Shown here: piece by piece, positions 21,041 through 29,837 of the stretch
Layout of the letters: the number at the start of each line of letters is the position of its first letter
How positions within the stretch are numbered: position 1 is the first letter of the stretch
Origin: Pseudomonas fulva
GTDB taxonomy: Bacteria; Pseudomonadota; Gammaproteobacteria; Pseudomonadales; Pseudomonadaceae
Length of the DNA: 64,000 bases
Assembly (NCBI RefSeq): GCF_023517795.1
Contig: NZ_CP082928.1
Location: 1,736,001-1,800,000, forward strand
Direction of reading: 5' to 3'
Position numbers and translations under genes: made by a program
Notes under the pieces: generated by a model
What the model was told of the DNA's origin: nothing
What the model saw: the letters and a program-made list of their open reading frames with translations, nothing else
Databases searched by the model: none

Positions 21041-22248
21041 TAGCGCTGCAAGTCGCGCTCGTGCACACCCAGCAGATACAGGACGCCATCCAGGCCCAGG
21101 GTCGAGATCGCCTGCCTGGCCGATTGCTTGACCAGCGGTTTGGCGCGGAATGCCACGCCCAGGCCGGCGATGGCCAGCATCGGCAGGTCATTGGCGCCGT
21201 CGCCCACGGCGATGGTCTGCTCCAGCTGCAAGCCTTCCTTGTGCGCCAGTTCGCGCAGCAGATCGGCCTTGCGCTGGGCATCGACGATCGGCTCGACGGC
21301 GACGCCGGTGACCTTGCCATCGACCACCGCGAGCTCGTTGGCGAACACGTAGTCGATGCCCAGCCTGGCCTGCAGCTGCTTGGCGAAATAGGTGAAGCCG
21401 CCGGACAGGATGGCGGTCTTGTAGCCCAGGCGCTTGAGTTCGGCGAACAGCTTCTCGGCGCCTTCGGTCAGGCGCAGCGAGGCACCGATCTCGTCCAGCA
21501 CACCGACGTCCAGCCCCTTGAGCAGCGCCAGGCGCTCCTTGAAGCTGGCGCGGAAATCCAGCTCACCGCGCATCGCCCGCTCGGTGATCGCCGACACCTT
21601 GTCGCCGATACCCGCGGCCTTGGCCAGCTCGTCGATCACTTCGGCTTCGATCAGTGTCGAGTCCATGTCGAACACCGCCAGACGGCGGTGGCGGCGCTGC
21701 AGCGAATCGGCCTGGAAGGCGATGTCCACGTTCAGTTCGTCGGCCGCACGCAGGAACTCGGCGCGCAGCGCGGCGGCGTCGCCCGGCGACCCGCGCAGGG
21801 AGAACTCGATGCAGGCGTTGCCCGGCTGCCCATCCAGCGCCACCGGCAGGGACAATCGCTCGATACGTTCGATAGCCAGGCCCTGCTCGGCGCTCAGCGC
21901 GCTGACGCGCTGCACCTGCTCGGCGCTGACCTGACGGCTCAGCAAGGTGACGATATGGCGCTCGTTACCCTGCCCCTCGACCCAACGCCGGTAACCGGCT
22001 TCATCGACCTGGGTGAAACGCGCCTGCTGGCCCAGCGCCTGGGCGGCGCCCAGCAGGTCCTTGGAGAGAGCCGGCAGCGACGCGCCATCGGCCACGTCGA
22101 TCAGGATGCCCAGCGACGAGGTGCCGTGCACCGCGGCCTGGGTGATGTCGAGGATGTTCACGCCAGCCTGGGCCAGCACGCCGGTAACGGCTGCCGTGAG
22201 GCCGGGCCGATCTTCACCGGTAACGTTGATCAGGACGATTTGGCGCAA
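21040..22248 (-). CDS. serB: Phosphoserine phosphatase SerB
   Basis: HAD-family phosphatase completing L-serine synthesis. The 402 residues carry N-terminal ACT-like regulatory segments (QIVLINVTGEDRPGLTAAV; a second around residues 90-180) and a C-terminal phosphatase with FDMDSTLIEAEVIDELA (DxDxT), SGGFTYFAKQL and VGDGANDLPML. TTG at 22246-22248 after CCGGAG gives the family start (M)RQIVLINVTG. The only upstream ATG, at 22344, would run into the ahpA promoter region and adds unrelated residues. It converges with fimX. Confidence 0.95.
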   Translation of the reverse strand: MRQIVLINVTGEDRPGLTAAVTGVLAQAGVNILDITQAAVHGTSSLGILIDVADGASLPALSKDLLGAAQALGQQARFTQVDEAGYRRWVEGQGNERHIVTLLSRQVSAEQVQRVSALSAEQGLAIERIERLSLPVALDGQPGNACIEFSLRGSPGDAAALRAEFLRAADELNVDIAFQADSLQRRHRRLAVFDMDSTLIEAEVIDELAKAAGIGDKVSAITERAMRGELDFRASFKERLALLKGLDVGVLDEIGASLRLTEGAEKLFAELKRLGYKTAILSGGFTYFAKQLQARLGIDYVFANELAVVDGKVTGVAVEPIVDAQRKADLLRELAHKEGLQLEQTIAVGDGANDLPMLAIAGLGVAFRAKPLVKQSARQAISTLGLDGVLYLLGVHERDLQR

Positions 22249-22365
22249 GGCGTACTCCGGGGCTCGCAGGACTATGAACGGTCTGCCGAACGGCAATGTG
22301 CAGCAGGGCCGGTGAAAAAACGCACATTCTAACCATTTCGGCACCCCGCGGGCACGCGCGGCGCT

Positions 22366-22393
22366 TTGCCCTGTGCGGGCCGCTCGCTATACT
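22366..22393 (+). promoter_or_regulatory. Candidate sigma-70 promoter of the AhpA-like gene
   Basis: TTGCCC (22366-22371), 16 bases, TATACT (22388-22393). The -10 differs from consensus at one position and the spacing is acceptable. It lies 35 bases before the GTG start at 22428, and the region is the only space between the divergent serB and this gene. Confidence 0.45.
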
Positions 22394-22427
22394 GCGCGCC
22401 ACCTCCAGTCAACGAGAGCCGAGCTCT

Positions 22428-23960
22428 GTGAACCGGCCCGCCCCCGTAAAGCCCGACAATTTCTTCCTCCTGCTCTTTCGTGCACTGCGCCAACGTCGCG
22501 TGCCGCTGGCATTGCGCATCGTCAGTCACAGCCTGTTGCTGGTGGCCATGGCGCTGGTGATCTATGCCTGGGTGATCGGCATGCAGTTCAAGCAGGCCAT
22601 GCAGCAGCAGGCCGAAGCGCTGGGCAGCAGCCTGATCACCCAGACGGCCGCCTCGGCCACCGAGCTGTTGGTGTCCAACGACATCCTCAGCCTCAACGTG
22701 CTGCTCAACAACCTGGTGAAGAACCCGCTGGTGGCCCACGCGGCGATCTACAGCGTGGATAACCGCATTCTCGCCGAAGCCGGTACGCGCCCGAGCAAGA
22801 GCATGCTCGGCGAAACCGAAGGCCTGTATTCGACACCCATCACCTTTCAGGAGGTGATGGCCGGGCAGTTGCGCATCAGCCTGGACATGCAGCAGTTCGA
22901 ACAGCCGATGACCATCAGCCTGCAGAGCATGGGCATTCTCAGCCTGATCCTGCTGGCCCTGACCCTGTCGCTGAGCCTGCGCCTGGGCCGGCAGATCTCC
23001 ACGCCGCTGATGCAGATGCGCGTGTGGCTGCGCGACCCGGACGATTACGCCCCGGGCGGTAACCGCCAGGACGAGATCGGCGACCTGGCCCGCCAGCTCC
23101 AGGCACGCCTGGCCCCCGAGAAGCCGGAACCTGAACCCGAGCCGGAATTCGACGACCTCGATGACCTGGGCGAGGAGTTCCTCGACGACGACCGCGCGGA
23201 TCACGATCAGCGTGACGAGCGCGCCGCCCCGACCTTCGCGATGCGCGACCTGCGCGACAGCCGCTTCGACAGCGAGGACGACTACGATCCGCCGAGCCGT
23301 CGCCGTGACGAGCATGACGACGATGCCTTCGCCGATCTGTACGACGACGAGGACAGCCCGGCCAAGCCTGCACCTGCAGCCCCGCTGGCGCCCCGCAAGA
23401 GCGCCGTGCTGGCCGTGCAACTGGGCGCCCAGGAACAGCTGCGTCGCCTGCCGCGCACGCGCCTGATGGAGTTGCTGGAAAGCTATCGCGGCTGCCTGGA
23501 CAAGGCGGCGACGCTCTACAAGGCCGAGCTGCACACCCTCAACGACGGCAGCAGCCTGATGCTGTTCCACCACGACACCAGCGGCGACGACTACCTGACC
23601 CACGCCATCTGCTGTGGCGAATTGCTGCGCGCCCTCGGCCATGCCCTGCAGATCGAGGTGGCCGACAGCGGCATCACCCTGCACCTGCAGTTGGGCCTGA
23701 CCCTCGGCGAAGGCCTGCAGGGGTTGAGTCAGGGTGACCTGCTGCTCAGCGAAACCGCCCAGGATGCCCTGGCCCTCTCCCAGCACAGCCGCAACCTGCT
23801 GCTGGTCGAGCGCCGCGTCGGCGAAGATGCCACCCTGCGCCAGCGTGCACGCATCCGCGCCATCGCCAGCCCCGAGGGCGCCAGCTGCGTCGAGCGCCTG
23901 CTCGACCCGTACCCGGCGCTGCTGGAGCGGCAGATGGCCAAGCTGCGCGAAGAGCGCTAG
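22428..23960 (+). CDS. AhpA/YtjB family inner-membrane protein with cyclase-like C-terminus
   Basis: 510 residues. Two membrane helices (about 33-50 and 160-180) flank a periplasmic domain (VSNDILSLNVLLNNLVKNPLV), followed by a HAMP-like stretch ending DEIGDLARQLQ. A very acidic Asp/Glu/Arg-rich linker covers about 225-325. The C-terminal about 180 residues look like a nucleotide-cyclase-type fold without clear catalytic metal Asp pairs. Placement next to serB matches YtjB/Smp of E. coli and AhpA of pseudomonads. GTG 22428 is the start because the frame upstream overlaps serB's 5' region. Role: probably a membrane signal-sensing protein; mechanism unknown. Confidence 0.85.
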   Translation: MNRPAPVKPDNFFLLLFRALRQRRVPLALRIVSHSLLLVAMALVIYAWVIGMQFKQAMQQQAEALGSSLITQTAASATELLVSNDILSLNVLLNNLVKNPLVAHAAIYSVDNRILAEAGTRPSKSMLGETEGLYSTPITFQEVMAGQLRISLDMQQFEQPMTISLQSMGILSLILLALTLSLSLRLGRQISTPLMQMRVWLRDPDDYAPGGNRQDEIGDLARQLQARLAPEKPEPEPEPEFDDLDDLGEEFLDDDRADHDQRDERAAPTFAMRDLRDSRFDSEDDYDPPSRRRDEHDDDAFADLYDDEDSPAKPAPAAPLAPRKSAVLAVQLGAQEQLRRLPRTRLMELLESYRGCLDKAATLYKAELHTLNDGSSLMLFHHDTSGDDYLTHAICCGELLRALGHALQIEVADSGITLHLQLGLTLGEGLQGLSQGDLLLSETAQDALALSQHSRNLLLVERRVGEDATLRQRARIRAIASPEGASCVERLLDPYPALLERQMAKLREER

Positions 23961-23981
23961 GGATTCAGCGGTAGGGATGAG

Positions 23982-24010
23982 AAAGGCCGGCGTATATGCC
24001 GGCTTTTCTA
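23982..24010 (+). terminator. Rho-independent terminator after the AhpA-like gene
   Basis: GCCGGC stem with a G-T extension (AAAGGCCGGC, loop GTATAT, GCCGGCTTTT) followed by TCTATTT. It starts 21 bases after the stop codon at 23958-23960. Confidence 0.75.
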
Positions 24011-24038
24011 TTTGGGGTTGTTCGACTGCAGGTCACCT

Positions 24039-24104
24039 ATGGGCGGAAGGCGCCCCCGCGATTTTTCGCGGGCATGGCCTAGGCGACCCCGCCCGCTCCC
24101 ACAC
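24039..24104. repeat. REP-type palindrome 1 (degenerate)
   Basis: Contains CCCCGCGATTTTTCGCGGG and ends GCCCGCTCCCACA, the hallmark half of the Pseudomonas REP family seen four more times in this window; the left end (GGGCGGAAGG) is degraded. Between it and REP 2 (24105-24190) I see nothing recognisable. Confidence 0.65.
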
Positions 24105-24190
24105 AATGTTCCTGCAGGCGAAGAGTGCGATGTCAGCCTTTCTCACAGCGAGTTTGTGATCAAGCGAGAAGGGAAGCCAAGGCAACAGCC

Positions 24191-24242
24191 TGTGGGAGCG
24201 CGCCATGCGCGCGAATTTTCGCGGGCACGGCCCGCTCCCACA
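24191..24242. repeat. REP-type palindrome 2
   Basis: TGTGGGAGCG ... CGCTCCCACA with an inner GCGCGCCATGCGCGCG and TTTCGCGGGC. It lies 19 bases downstream of the ssuF stop and may end or stabilise the ssu transcript. Confidence 0.8.
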
Positions 24243-24260
24243 AACTGTTAACTGCAGCAA

Positions 24261-24476
24261 TCAGAGCTTGGCGATCGACACTTCGGTGGACTTCACGAAG
24301 GCGATCACTTCGCTGCCCACCCCCAGTTCCAGCTCGCGTACGGAACGGGTGGTGATCACCGAGGTGACGATGCCGGCGGCGGTCTGCACGTCGATTTCCG
24401 ACAGCACATCGCCTTCGACGATTTCCTTGATGGTGCCCTTGAACTGGTTGCGAACGTTGATGGCTTTGATGGTCAT
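24261..24476 (-). CDS. ssuF: Molbindin-like TOBE protein SsuF
   Basis: A 71-residue single TOBE/Mop domain (start TIKAINVRNQFKGTIKEI; GDVLSEIDVQ; end STEVSIAKL) of the molybdate- or oxyanion-binding type. In P. putida a gene of this kind ends the ssuEADCBF operon and is needed for growth on sulfonates; the same order is seen here. Its exact role is not settled. It contains no Cys and only the initiator Met. It is 51 bases downstream of ssuB. Confidence 0.88.
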   Translation of the reverse strand: MTIKAINVRNQFKGTIKEIVEGDVLSEIDVQTAAGIVTSVITTRSVRELELGVGSEVIAFVKSTEVSIAKL

Positions 24477-24527
24477 GGCTAGATCTCCAGGGGTCGTAAG
24501 GTGCCCACAACGGGCTTCGAGTCAGGG

Positions 24528-25340
24528 TTAGAGCGCCCAGCGCAGCTGGGTCGGCAGGGGTGAAACCGGGTCGGGCTGCGCCGGCAGCGCAGGGATTTGC
24601 AGCACACGGTTGAGCACATCGGCTTCCAGCTCGGCCAGGTAGGCGGAGCCGCGATGGCGGGGGCGCGGCAGGTTCACCTCTAGGTCGAGGCCGATCTCGC
24701 CGTCTTCGATAAGGATCACCCGGTCCGCCGTGGCCACCGCTTCGCTGACATCGTGGGTGACCAGCAGCACGGTGAAGCCATGCTTTTTCCACAGCCCTTC
24801 GATCAGTTGCTGCATCTCGATACGGGTCAGCGCATCCAGGGCACCCAGCGGTTCATCGAGCAGCAGCAGGCGTGGTTCGTGGATCAGTGCCCGGGCCAGG
24901 GCGACGCGTTGCTTCTGGCCGCCGGACAGCGCGGCCGGCCACTCGTTGGCGCGATCGGCCAGGCCCACGGCTTCCAGCACCTGCTGGGCCTTGGGCCGCC
25001 AGTCACCGGTGAGGCCCAGGCCGACATTGTCGATCACCCGCTTCCAGGGCAGCAGCCGCGCCTCCTGAAACATCAGCCGGGTATCGTCGCGGCTGGCGGC
25101 CAACGACCCGTTGCCGGCCAGCAGTTCACCGCCAGTCGGTTGATCGAGGCCGGCGAGCAGGCGCAGCAAGGTGCTCTTGCCGCAACCGCTGCGGCCGACC
25201 ACGGCGACGAACTGGCCGGCCGGAATGGTCAGGTCGATACCCTTGAGCACCTCACGCTCACCGAAGGATTTACGGATGCCGCGAATGGTCAGCGGGGTGC
25301 CTCGTTTGATGTCATGCAAAACATTCAATGGCGCATTCAT
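24528..25340 (-). CDS. ssuB: Aliphatic sulfonate ABC transporter ATPase SsuB
   Basis: ATPase of the sulfonate importer. It shows Walker [11 protein letters not shown]-loop [11 protein letters not shown] (typical of the SsuB/TauB/NrtD group), signature [15 protein letters not shown], Walker B LLLLDEP and H-loop LVTHDVSEA. Length is 270 residues. The frame is open to 25772, but that overlaps ssuC; ATG 25340 overlaps the ssuC stop by 4 bases. The pairing gives a coupled ssuC-ssuB unit. Confidence 0.95.
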   Translation of the reverse strand: MNAPLNVLHDIKRGTPLTIRGIRKSFGEREVLKGIDLTIPAGQFVAVVGRSGCGKSTLLRLLAGLDQPTGGELLAGNGSLAASRDDTRLMFQEARLLPWKRVIDNVGLGLTGDWRPKAQQVLEAVGLADRANEWPAALSGGQKQRVALARALIHEPRLLLLDEPLGALDALTRIEMQQLIEGLWKKHGFTVLLVTHDVSEAVATADRVILIEDGEIGLDLEVNLPRPRHRGSAYLAELEADVLNRVLQIPALPAQPDPVSPLPTQLRWAL

Positions 25341-26128
25341 TTCGCAGCCGCTCCCTGATAAGCCGGGTGCCAGCGCAACCAGGCACGTTCGAGGCCACGC
25401 GCAGCCACGTCGGCCAGCTTGCCGAGCACGGCGTAGAGCAGAATGGCCAGTACCACCACGTCGGTCTGCAGGAATTCGCGGGCGTTCATCGCCAGGTAAC
25501 CGATGCCGCTGCTGGCGGAAATGGTCTCGGCGACGATCAGAGTCAGCCACATCAGGCCGAGGGCGAAGCGCACGCCGACCAGAATCGACGGCAGCGCGCC
25601 GGGCAGGATCACCTGACGGAACAGGGCGAAGCCGGACAGGCCATAGCTGCGCGCCATTTCCACCAGCGCCGGGTCGACGTTGCGGATGCCGTGGTAGGTG
25701 TTCAGGTAAATCGGGAAAAGGGTGCCAAGGGCGACCAGAAAGATCTTCGCGCTCTCGTCGATGCCGAACCACAGGATCACAAGGGGAATCAGCGCCAGGT
25801 GCGGCACGTTGCGGATCATCTGCACCGAGCTGTCGATCAGCCGCTCACCCCACTTCGACAGGCCGGTGATAAAGCCCAGCGCCAGGCCGATGCCACCGCC
25901 GATGGCGAAGCCGACCGCCGCACGCCAGCCACTGATCGCCAGGTGCGTCCAGATTTCACCGCTGGACAGCAGCTGCCAGCCGGCCTCGAATACCGCGCTG
26001 GGCGCCGGCAGGATGCGCGTGGACAACAGCCCCAGCGCCACCGAGCCCTGCCAGGCGACCAGCAGCGCCACCGGCAGTGCCCAGGGCGCCAGGCGCAGGG
26101 CCAGGCTGTTGGAAAATGTCTTGCTCAT
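25337..26128 (-). CDS. ssuC: Aliphatic sulfonate ABC transporter permease SsuC
   Basis: Inner-membrane permease of the sulfonate importer, BinB-type (BPD_transp_1). The 263 residues have about six helices. The cytoplasmic EAA loop reads [35 protein letters not shown] in total (residues about 155-190), which contacts SsuB. No Cys. It is coupled to ssuB by a 4-base overlap; a GC-rich hairpin lies between it and ssuD. Confidence 0.94.
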   Translation of the reverse strand: MSKTFSNSLALRLAPWALPVALLVAWQGSVALGLLSTRILPAPSAVFEAGWQLLSSGEIWTHLAISGWRAAVGFAIGGGIGLALGFITGLSKWGERLIDSSVQMIRNVPHLALIPLVILWFGIDESAKIFLVALGTLFPIYLNTYHGIRNVDPALVEMARSYGLSGFALFRQVILPGALPSILVGVRFALGLMWLTLIVAETISASSGIGYLAMNAREFLQTDVVVLAILLYAVLGKLADVAARGLERAWLRWHPAYQGAAAK

Positions 26129-26153
26129 CGCGTACCTCGACGATCATCGCGAA

Positions 26154-26175
26154 GGCCGGGCTCTGCCGCCCGGCC
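26154..26175 (-). terminator. Intercistronic hairpin between ssuD and ssuC
   Basis: GGCCGGG and CCCGGCC arms (7 pairs) around an 8-base loop, lying just after the ssuD stop on the minus strand. No U tract follows, so it is more likely an mRNA-stabilising or partial-termination element than a full terminator. Confidence 0.5.
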
Positions 26176-26180
26176 GTTGT

Positions 26181-27329
26181 TCAACTGGCCGAAGCCGCCT
26201 TGGGCAGAATGTCGTTGGCGACCATTTCACCGAACGGGCTCACGTAGTTAGCGCCTTCCGGCAGCGCCGGGCGGTTCACCTCCAGATGGGGGAACAGCAG
26301 CTCGGCGACGCGATAAGATTCTTCGAGGTGTGGATAACCGGAGAAGATAAAGGTATCGATCCCCAGCGCGGCGTATTCCTTGACCCGTTCGGCAACCGTC
26401 GGGCCATCGCCGACCAGCGCGGTCCCGGCACCACCGCGCACCAGGCCGACACCGGCCCAGAGGTTGGGTGACACCTCCAGGTTGTCCTTGCTGCCGCCGT
26501 GCAGGGCGGCCATGCGCTGCTGGCCGACCGAATCGAAGCGCGCCAGGGACGCCTGGGCGCGGGCGATGGTGTCGTCGTCGACATGGGCGATCAGCTTGTC
26601 GGCGGCCTTCCAGGCCTCTTCATTGGTTTCCCGCACGATCACGTGCAGGCGAATGCCGAAGCGCACTTCGCGGCCCTGAGCCGCAGCCTTTTCGCGCACC
26701 TGGGCAATCTTCTCGGCCACCGCGGCAGTCGGCTCGCCCCAAGTCAGGTACAGCTCGACCTGCTCGGCAGCGAGATCCTGGGCCGCTTCCGAGGAGCCGC
26801 CGAAGTACAGCGGCGGGCGGGGTTGCTGAACCGGCGGATAAAGCAGCTTGGCGCCCTTGACCTGAATGTGTTTGCCGTCGTAATCGACCACCTCGCCTTC
26901 CAGCACGCGGCGCCAGATGCGGGTGAACTCGACCGAGGCTTCGTAACGCTCGGCATGGGACAAATTAAGGCCATCGCCGGCCAGCTCGTCCGGGTCGCCA
27001 CCGGTGACCAGATTGAACAGCGCGCGGCCGCCGGACAGGCGATCCAGGGTCGCCGCCTGACGCGCCGCCACGGTGGGCGAAATGATCCCTGGGCGCAGGG
27101 CAACGAGGAATTTCAGGCGCTGGGTCACCGGGATCAGCGAGGCGGCGACCAGCCAGGAATCCTCGCAGGAACGCCCGGTGGGAATCAGCACGCCACCGAA
27201 ACCGAGGCGGTCGGCGGCCTGGGCGATCTGTTGCAGGTAGCCGTGGTCGACGGCGCGGGCCCCTTGGGAGGTACCGAGGTAATGGCCATCGCCGTGGGTG
27301 GGCAGGAACCAGAAGATGTTGAGGCTCAT
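26181..27329 (-). CDS. ssuD: FMNH2-dependent alkanesulfonate monooxygenase SsuD
   Basis: Luciferase-type TIM-barrel enzyme that cleaves C-S bonds of alkanesulfonates to aldehyde and sulfite with FMNH2 from SsuE. The 382 residues start [20 protein letters not shown]. The conserved active-site Cys lies in [10 protein letters not shown] near residue 55 (Cys54 in E. coli), with [14 protein letters not shown] and a C-terminal FSGYPHLEE. Only one Cys and three Met are present. It lies between ssuA and ssuC with short hairpin-bearing gaps on both sides. Confidence 0.97.
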   Translation of the reverse strand: MSLNIFWFLPTHGDGHYLGTSQGARAVDHGYLQQIAQAADRLGFGGVLIPTGRSCEDSWLVAASLIPVTQRLKFLVALRPGIISPTVAARQAATLDRLSGGRALFNLVTGGDPDELAGDGLNLSHAERYEASVEFTRIWRRVLEGEVVDYDGKHIQVKGAKLLYPPVQQPRPPLYFGGSSEAAQDLAAEQVELYLTWGEPTAAVAEKIAQVREKAAAQGREVRFGIRLHVIVRETNEEAWKAADKLIAHVDDDTIARAQASLARFDSVGQQRMAALHGGSKDNLEVSPNLWAGVGLVRGGAGTALVGDGPTVAERVKEYAALGIDTFIFSGYPHLEESYRVAELLFPHLEVNRPALPEGANYVSPFGEMVANDILPKAASAS

Positions 27330-27356
27330 GGAGTGGTCTCCTTGGAAATCGCAATG

Positions 27357-27375
27357 CCCCGCCCGACAGGCGGGG
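27357..27375 (-). terminator. Intercistronic hairpin between ssuA and ssuD
   Basis: CCCCGCC/GGCGGGG, 7 perfect GC pairs with a 5-base loop, located right after the ssuA stop on the minus strand. No U tract follows. Such structures often protect upstream binding-protein mRNA and reduce read-through into the rest of the operon. Confidence 0.55.
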
Positions 27376-27382
27376 TGGGAAT

Positions 27383-28363
27383 TTATTGCTGGGCGACCTT
27401 GCTGGCCGGCGCGTGCCAGATCACCTCGCTGATGTTCAGCTGTTTGGGAATCAGCTTGAGCGCGGTGAAGGTGTCGGCGATCTTCTGCTGCGCCTCGACC
27501 ACCTCCGGGGTGATGGGCTGGGCGCCGTAGCTCTGACGCTGCACCGCCAGGCGGGTGATGTCCGCGGACAGGCCGAGCAGCGGCGCGACCTGGGCAACGG
27601 TCTGCTCGTTATTGGCCTTGACCCACTCGCCGATGCCGCGGATTTCCTCGACCAGCGCTTCGATCACTTCCGGGTGCTGCTCGGCATAGGGACGGGTCGC
27701 CAGGTAGAACTGGTGGTTGCTGACCAGGCCCTTGCCGTCGACCAGGGTGCGCGCCTGCAGTTGCTGTTCGGCAGCGGCCTGGAAGGGATCCCAGATCACC
27801 CAGGCGTCGACGCTGCCACGCTCGAAGGCGGCGCGGGCATCGGCAGGTGGCAGGTAAACCGGCTGGATGTCGCTGTATTTCAGGCCGGCCTCTTCCAGGG
27901 CGCGCACCAGCAGGTAATGCACGTTGGAGCCCTTGTTGAGGGCGACCTTCTTGCCCTTGAGCTCGGCGACCGATTTGATCGGCGAATCCTTCGGTACCAG
28001 GATCGCTTCGCTGGTCGGTGCAGGTGGTTCGAAGGCCACGTAGAGCAGATCGGCACCGGCGGCCTGGGCGAATACCGGCGGCGTTTCGCCGGTGGTGCCG
28101 AAGTCCACCGAGCCGACGTTCAGGCCTTCGAGCAGTTGCGGCCCGCCGGGAAACTCGGTCCATTTGACGTCGATGCCCTTGGCAGCCAGGCGTTTTTCCA
28201 GCGCGCCGTTGGCCTTGAGCAGCACCAGGGTGCCGTACTTCTGATAACCGATACGCAAGACGCTCTTGTTATCAGGCGCTGCTTGAGCGTGAGTAATGGC
28301 GCCGAAGGAAATGGCCGCGGCAAACAAGGCGACCAGACTCCGACGCAGGGTGACAGTGCGCAT
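27383..28363 (-). CDS. ssuA: Sulfonate-binding periplasmic protein SsuA
   Basis: Substrate-binding protein of the sulfonate ABC importer. The signal peptide (about residues 1-28, [20 protein letters not shown]) is followed by the NMT1/SsuA-type fold: [52 protein letters not shown] and [11 protein letters not shown]. 326 residues. The protein has no Cys and no Met beyond the initiator, so the mature form is sulfur-free. It is upstream of ssuD and downstream of ssuE; the 101-base gap to ssuE may hold extra signals. Confidence 0.96.
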   Translation of the reverse strand: MRTVTLRRSLVALFAAAISFGAITHAQAAPDNKSVLRIGYQKYGTLVLLKANGALEKRLAAKGIDVKWTEFPGGPQLLEGLNVGSVDFGTTGETPPVFAQAAGADLLYVAFEPPAPTSEAILVPKDSPIKSVAELKGKKVALNKGSNVHYLLVRALEEAGLKYSDIQPVYLPPADARAAFERGSVDAWVIWDPFQAAAEQQLQARTLVDGKGLVSNHQFYLATRPYAEQHPEVIEALVEEIRGIGEWVKANNEQTVAQVAPLLGLSADITRLAVQRQSYGAQPITPEVVEAQQKIADTFTALKLIPKQLNISEVIWHAPASKVAQQ

Positions 28364-28464
28364 GGCGCTCTCCTCTGCATTGAGTGTTTGGCCACCTGCT
28401 GCCTCGTTGACGGGCTAGTAAGGTGGGGCGGCAGCGAACTGCCGGACATGTGAGTGTGGGTACT

Positions 28465-29052
28465 TCAGGCGCTCCAGCGCCCGCTTAGCAATCGCTCGTT
28501 CAGCAGGCCCGGCGCGATGGGCTGGGGCCGACGATCGAGCGCCTGGATCAGCTGTTGCAAGGCATCTTCCAGCCGCTGTTCCAGGGCCGGCGACAGATCG
28601 CCGCCGTCCTCGGTGTAACTGATCTGACTGTCATCGGCGAATACGCCGTGCAGCACCTCCTGGGCCTTGAGCGCGGACAACACCGGCTTCAGGGCGTAAT
28701 CCACCGCCAGCATGTGCGCGTTGCTGCCGCCGGTAGCCACCGGCAACACCACCTTGTGCTGCAACGCGCGCTCGGGCAGCACGTCGAGCAGGGTTTTCAG
28801 GGCGCCGGAGAACGACGCCTTGTACACCGGCGTCGCCACCACCAGCCCGTCGGCCGCCGCCACATGGGCTTGCAGGCCTTGAATACGGGGGCTGTCGAAG
28901 CGGGCGAACAGCAGATCCTCGGCTGCGAAGTCGCGCACCTGATAGGTCACCACTTCCACGCCACGGGCCTGCAGCCACTGCCTGGCCTTGCCCAGCAACA
29001 CGTTGGAGCGGGACTTCAGGCTCGGGCTGCCGCCCAGAAAAACCACCAGCAT
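28465..29052 (-). CDS. ssuE: NADPH-dependent FMN reductase SsuE
   Basis: Flavodoxin-fold reductase that supplies FMNH2 to SsuD. 195 residues with the phosphate-binding start [15 protein letters not shown] and [22 protein letters not shown], characteristic of the SsuE/MsuE group. No Cys and two Met. The start is 9 bases after the lsfA stop, so lsfA-ssuE are cotranscribed. Confidence 0.95.
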   Translation of the reverse strand: MLVVFLGGSPSLKSRSNVLLGKARQWLQARGVEVVTYQVRDFAAEDLLFARFDSPRIQGLQAHVAAADGLVVATPVYKASFSGALKTLLDVLPERALQHKVVLPVATGGSNAHMLAVDYALKPVLSALKAQEVLHGVFADDSQISYTEDGGDLSPALEQRLEDALQQLIQALDRRPQPIAPGLLNERLLSGRWSA

Positions 29053-29061
29053 GGGGCGTCC

Positions 29062-29700
29062 TTACTTGTTGGGCTGCGGGGTGAGACGCAGGTAGGGCTT
29101 CACGGCGCGATAGCCTTTGGGGAAGCGCTGCTTGATTTCGTCTTCGTCCTTGAGCGAGGGCACGATCACCACCTCGTCGCCGTCCTGCCAGTTGGCGGGC
29201 GTGGCCACCTTGTGGCTGTCGGTGAGCTGCAGCGAATCGATCACCCGCAGGATTTCATGGAAGTTGCGCCCGGTACTCGCCGGGTAGGTGATGGTCAGGC
29301 GCACCTTCTTGTTCGGGTCGATGACGAACAGCGAACGCACCGTCAAGGTGTCGTTGGCGTTCGGATGAATCAGGTCATAGAGCTCGGACACCTTGCGGTC
29401 GGCATCGGCCAGAATCGGGAAGTTGACCGCGGTGTTCTGGGTCTCGTTGATGTCGTCGATCCACTTGATATGCGAATCGACCGGGTCGACGGACAGGGCG
29501 ATGGCCTTGACGTTGCGCTTGGCGAACTCATCCTTCAGCTTGGCGGTGAAACCCAGCTCGGTGGTGCACACCGGCGTGAAGTCGGCCGGATGGGAGAACA
29601 GGATGCCCCACTGATTGCCCAGCCACTCGTGGAAACGAATGGGGCCTTCACTGGAGTCCTGCTCGAAGTCGGGGGCGATGTCGCCCAGGCGGATGCTCAT
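29062..29700 (-). CDS. lsfA: 1-Cys peroxiredoxin LsfA
   Basis: Prx6-type peroxidase, 212 residues, with a single Cys at about position 45 in HPADFTPVCTTELG and no resolving Cys anywhere. The C-terminal part (TPANWQDGDEVVIVPSLKDED) is typical of the 1-Cys group. In P. putida lsfA is induced under sulfate limitation and sits at the head of the ssu operon; in P. aeruginosa it counters peroxide. Here it is the first gene of lsfA-ssuEADCBF. Protection during FMNH2-dependent oxygenase activity is a plausible inference. Confidence 0.95.
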   Translation of the reverse strand: MSIRLGDIAPDFEQDSSEGPIRFHEWLGNQWGILFSHPADFTPVCTTELGFTAKLKDEFAKRNVKAIALSVDPVDSHIKWIDDINETQNTAVNFPILADADRKVSELYDLIHPNANDTLTVRSLFVIDPNKKVRLTITYPASTGRNFHEILRVIDSLQLTDSHKVATPANWQDGDEVVIVPSLKDEDEIKQRFPKGYRAVKPYLRLTPQPNK

Positions 29701-29767
29701 GGCTGTGCTCCTCAGGTGAGTCGTTGCGTGGCGCTCACTATGCTGAGGAACAGAAAATATTAAAAAG

Positions 29768-29785
29768 AATAAATAATGATTTATT
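29768..29785. promoter_or_regulatory. AT-rich palindrome upstream of lsfA-ssu
   Basis: AATAAAT, 4 bases, ATTTATT: perfect 7-base arms in a strongly AT-rich stretch (29757-29790) unlike the rest of the window. It lies 67 bases upstream of the lsfA ATG, where a CysB-type or SfnR-type activator site would be expected for a sulfate-starvation operon. The regulator assignment is inference. Confidence 0.4.
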
Positions 29786-29792
29786 TATAACC

Positions 29793-29823
29793 AAAAAGCT
29801 CGCCGCTTTTATTGCCGGCGAGC
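29793..29823 (-). terminator. Rho-independent terminator of the acetyltransferase gene
   Basis: On the minus strand GCTCGCCG, 10-base loop, CGGCGAGC, then TTTTTGG: 8 perfect pairs plus a U run, starting 15 bases after the stop of the acetyltransferase gene. It insulates that gene from lsfA-ssu, which reads in the same direction. Confidence 0.8.
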
Positions 29824-29837
29824 CCATGTTCATTCGC

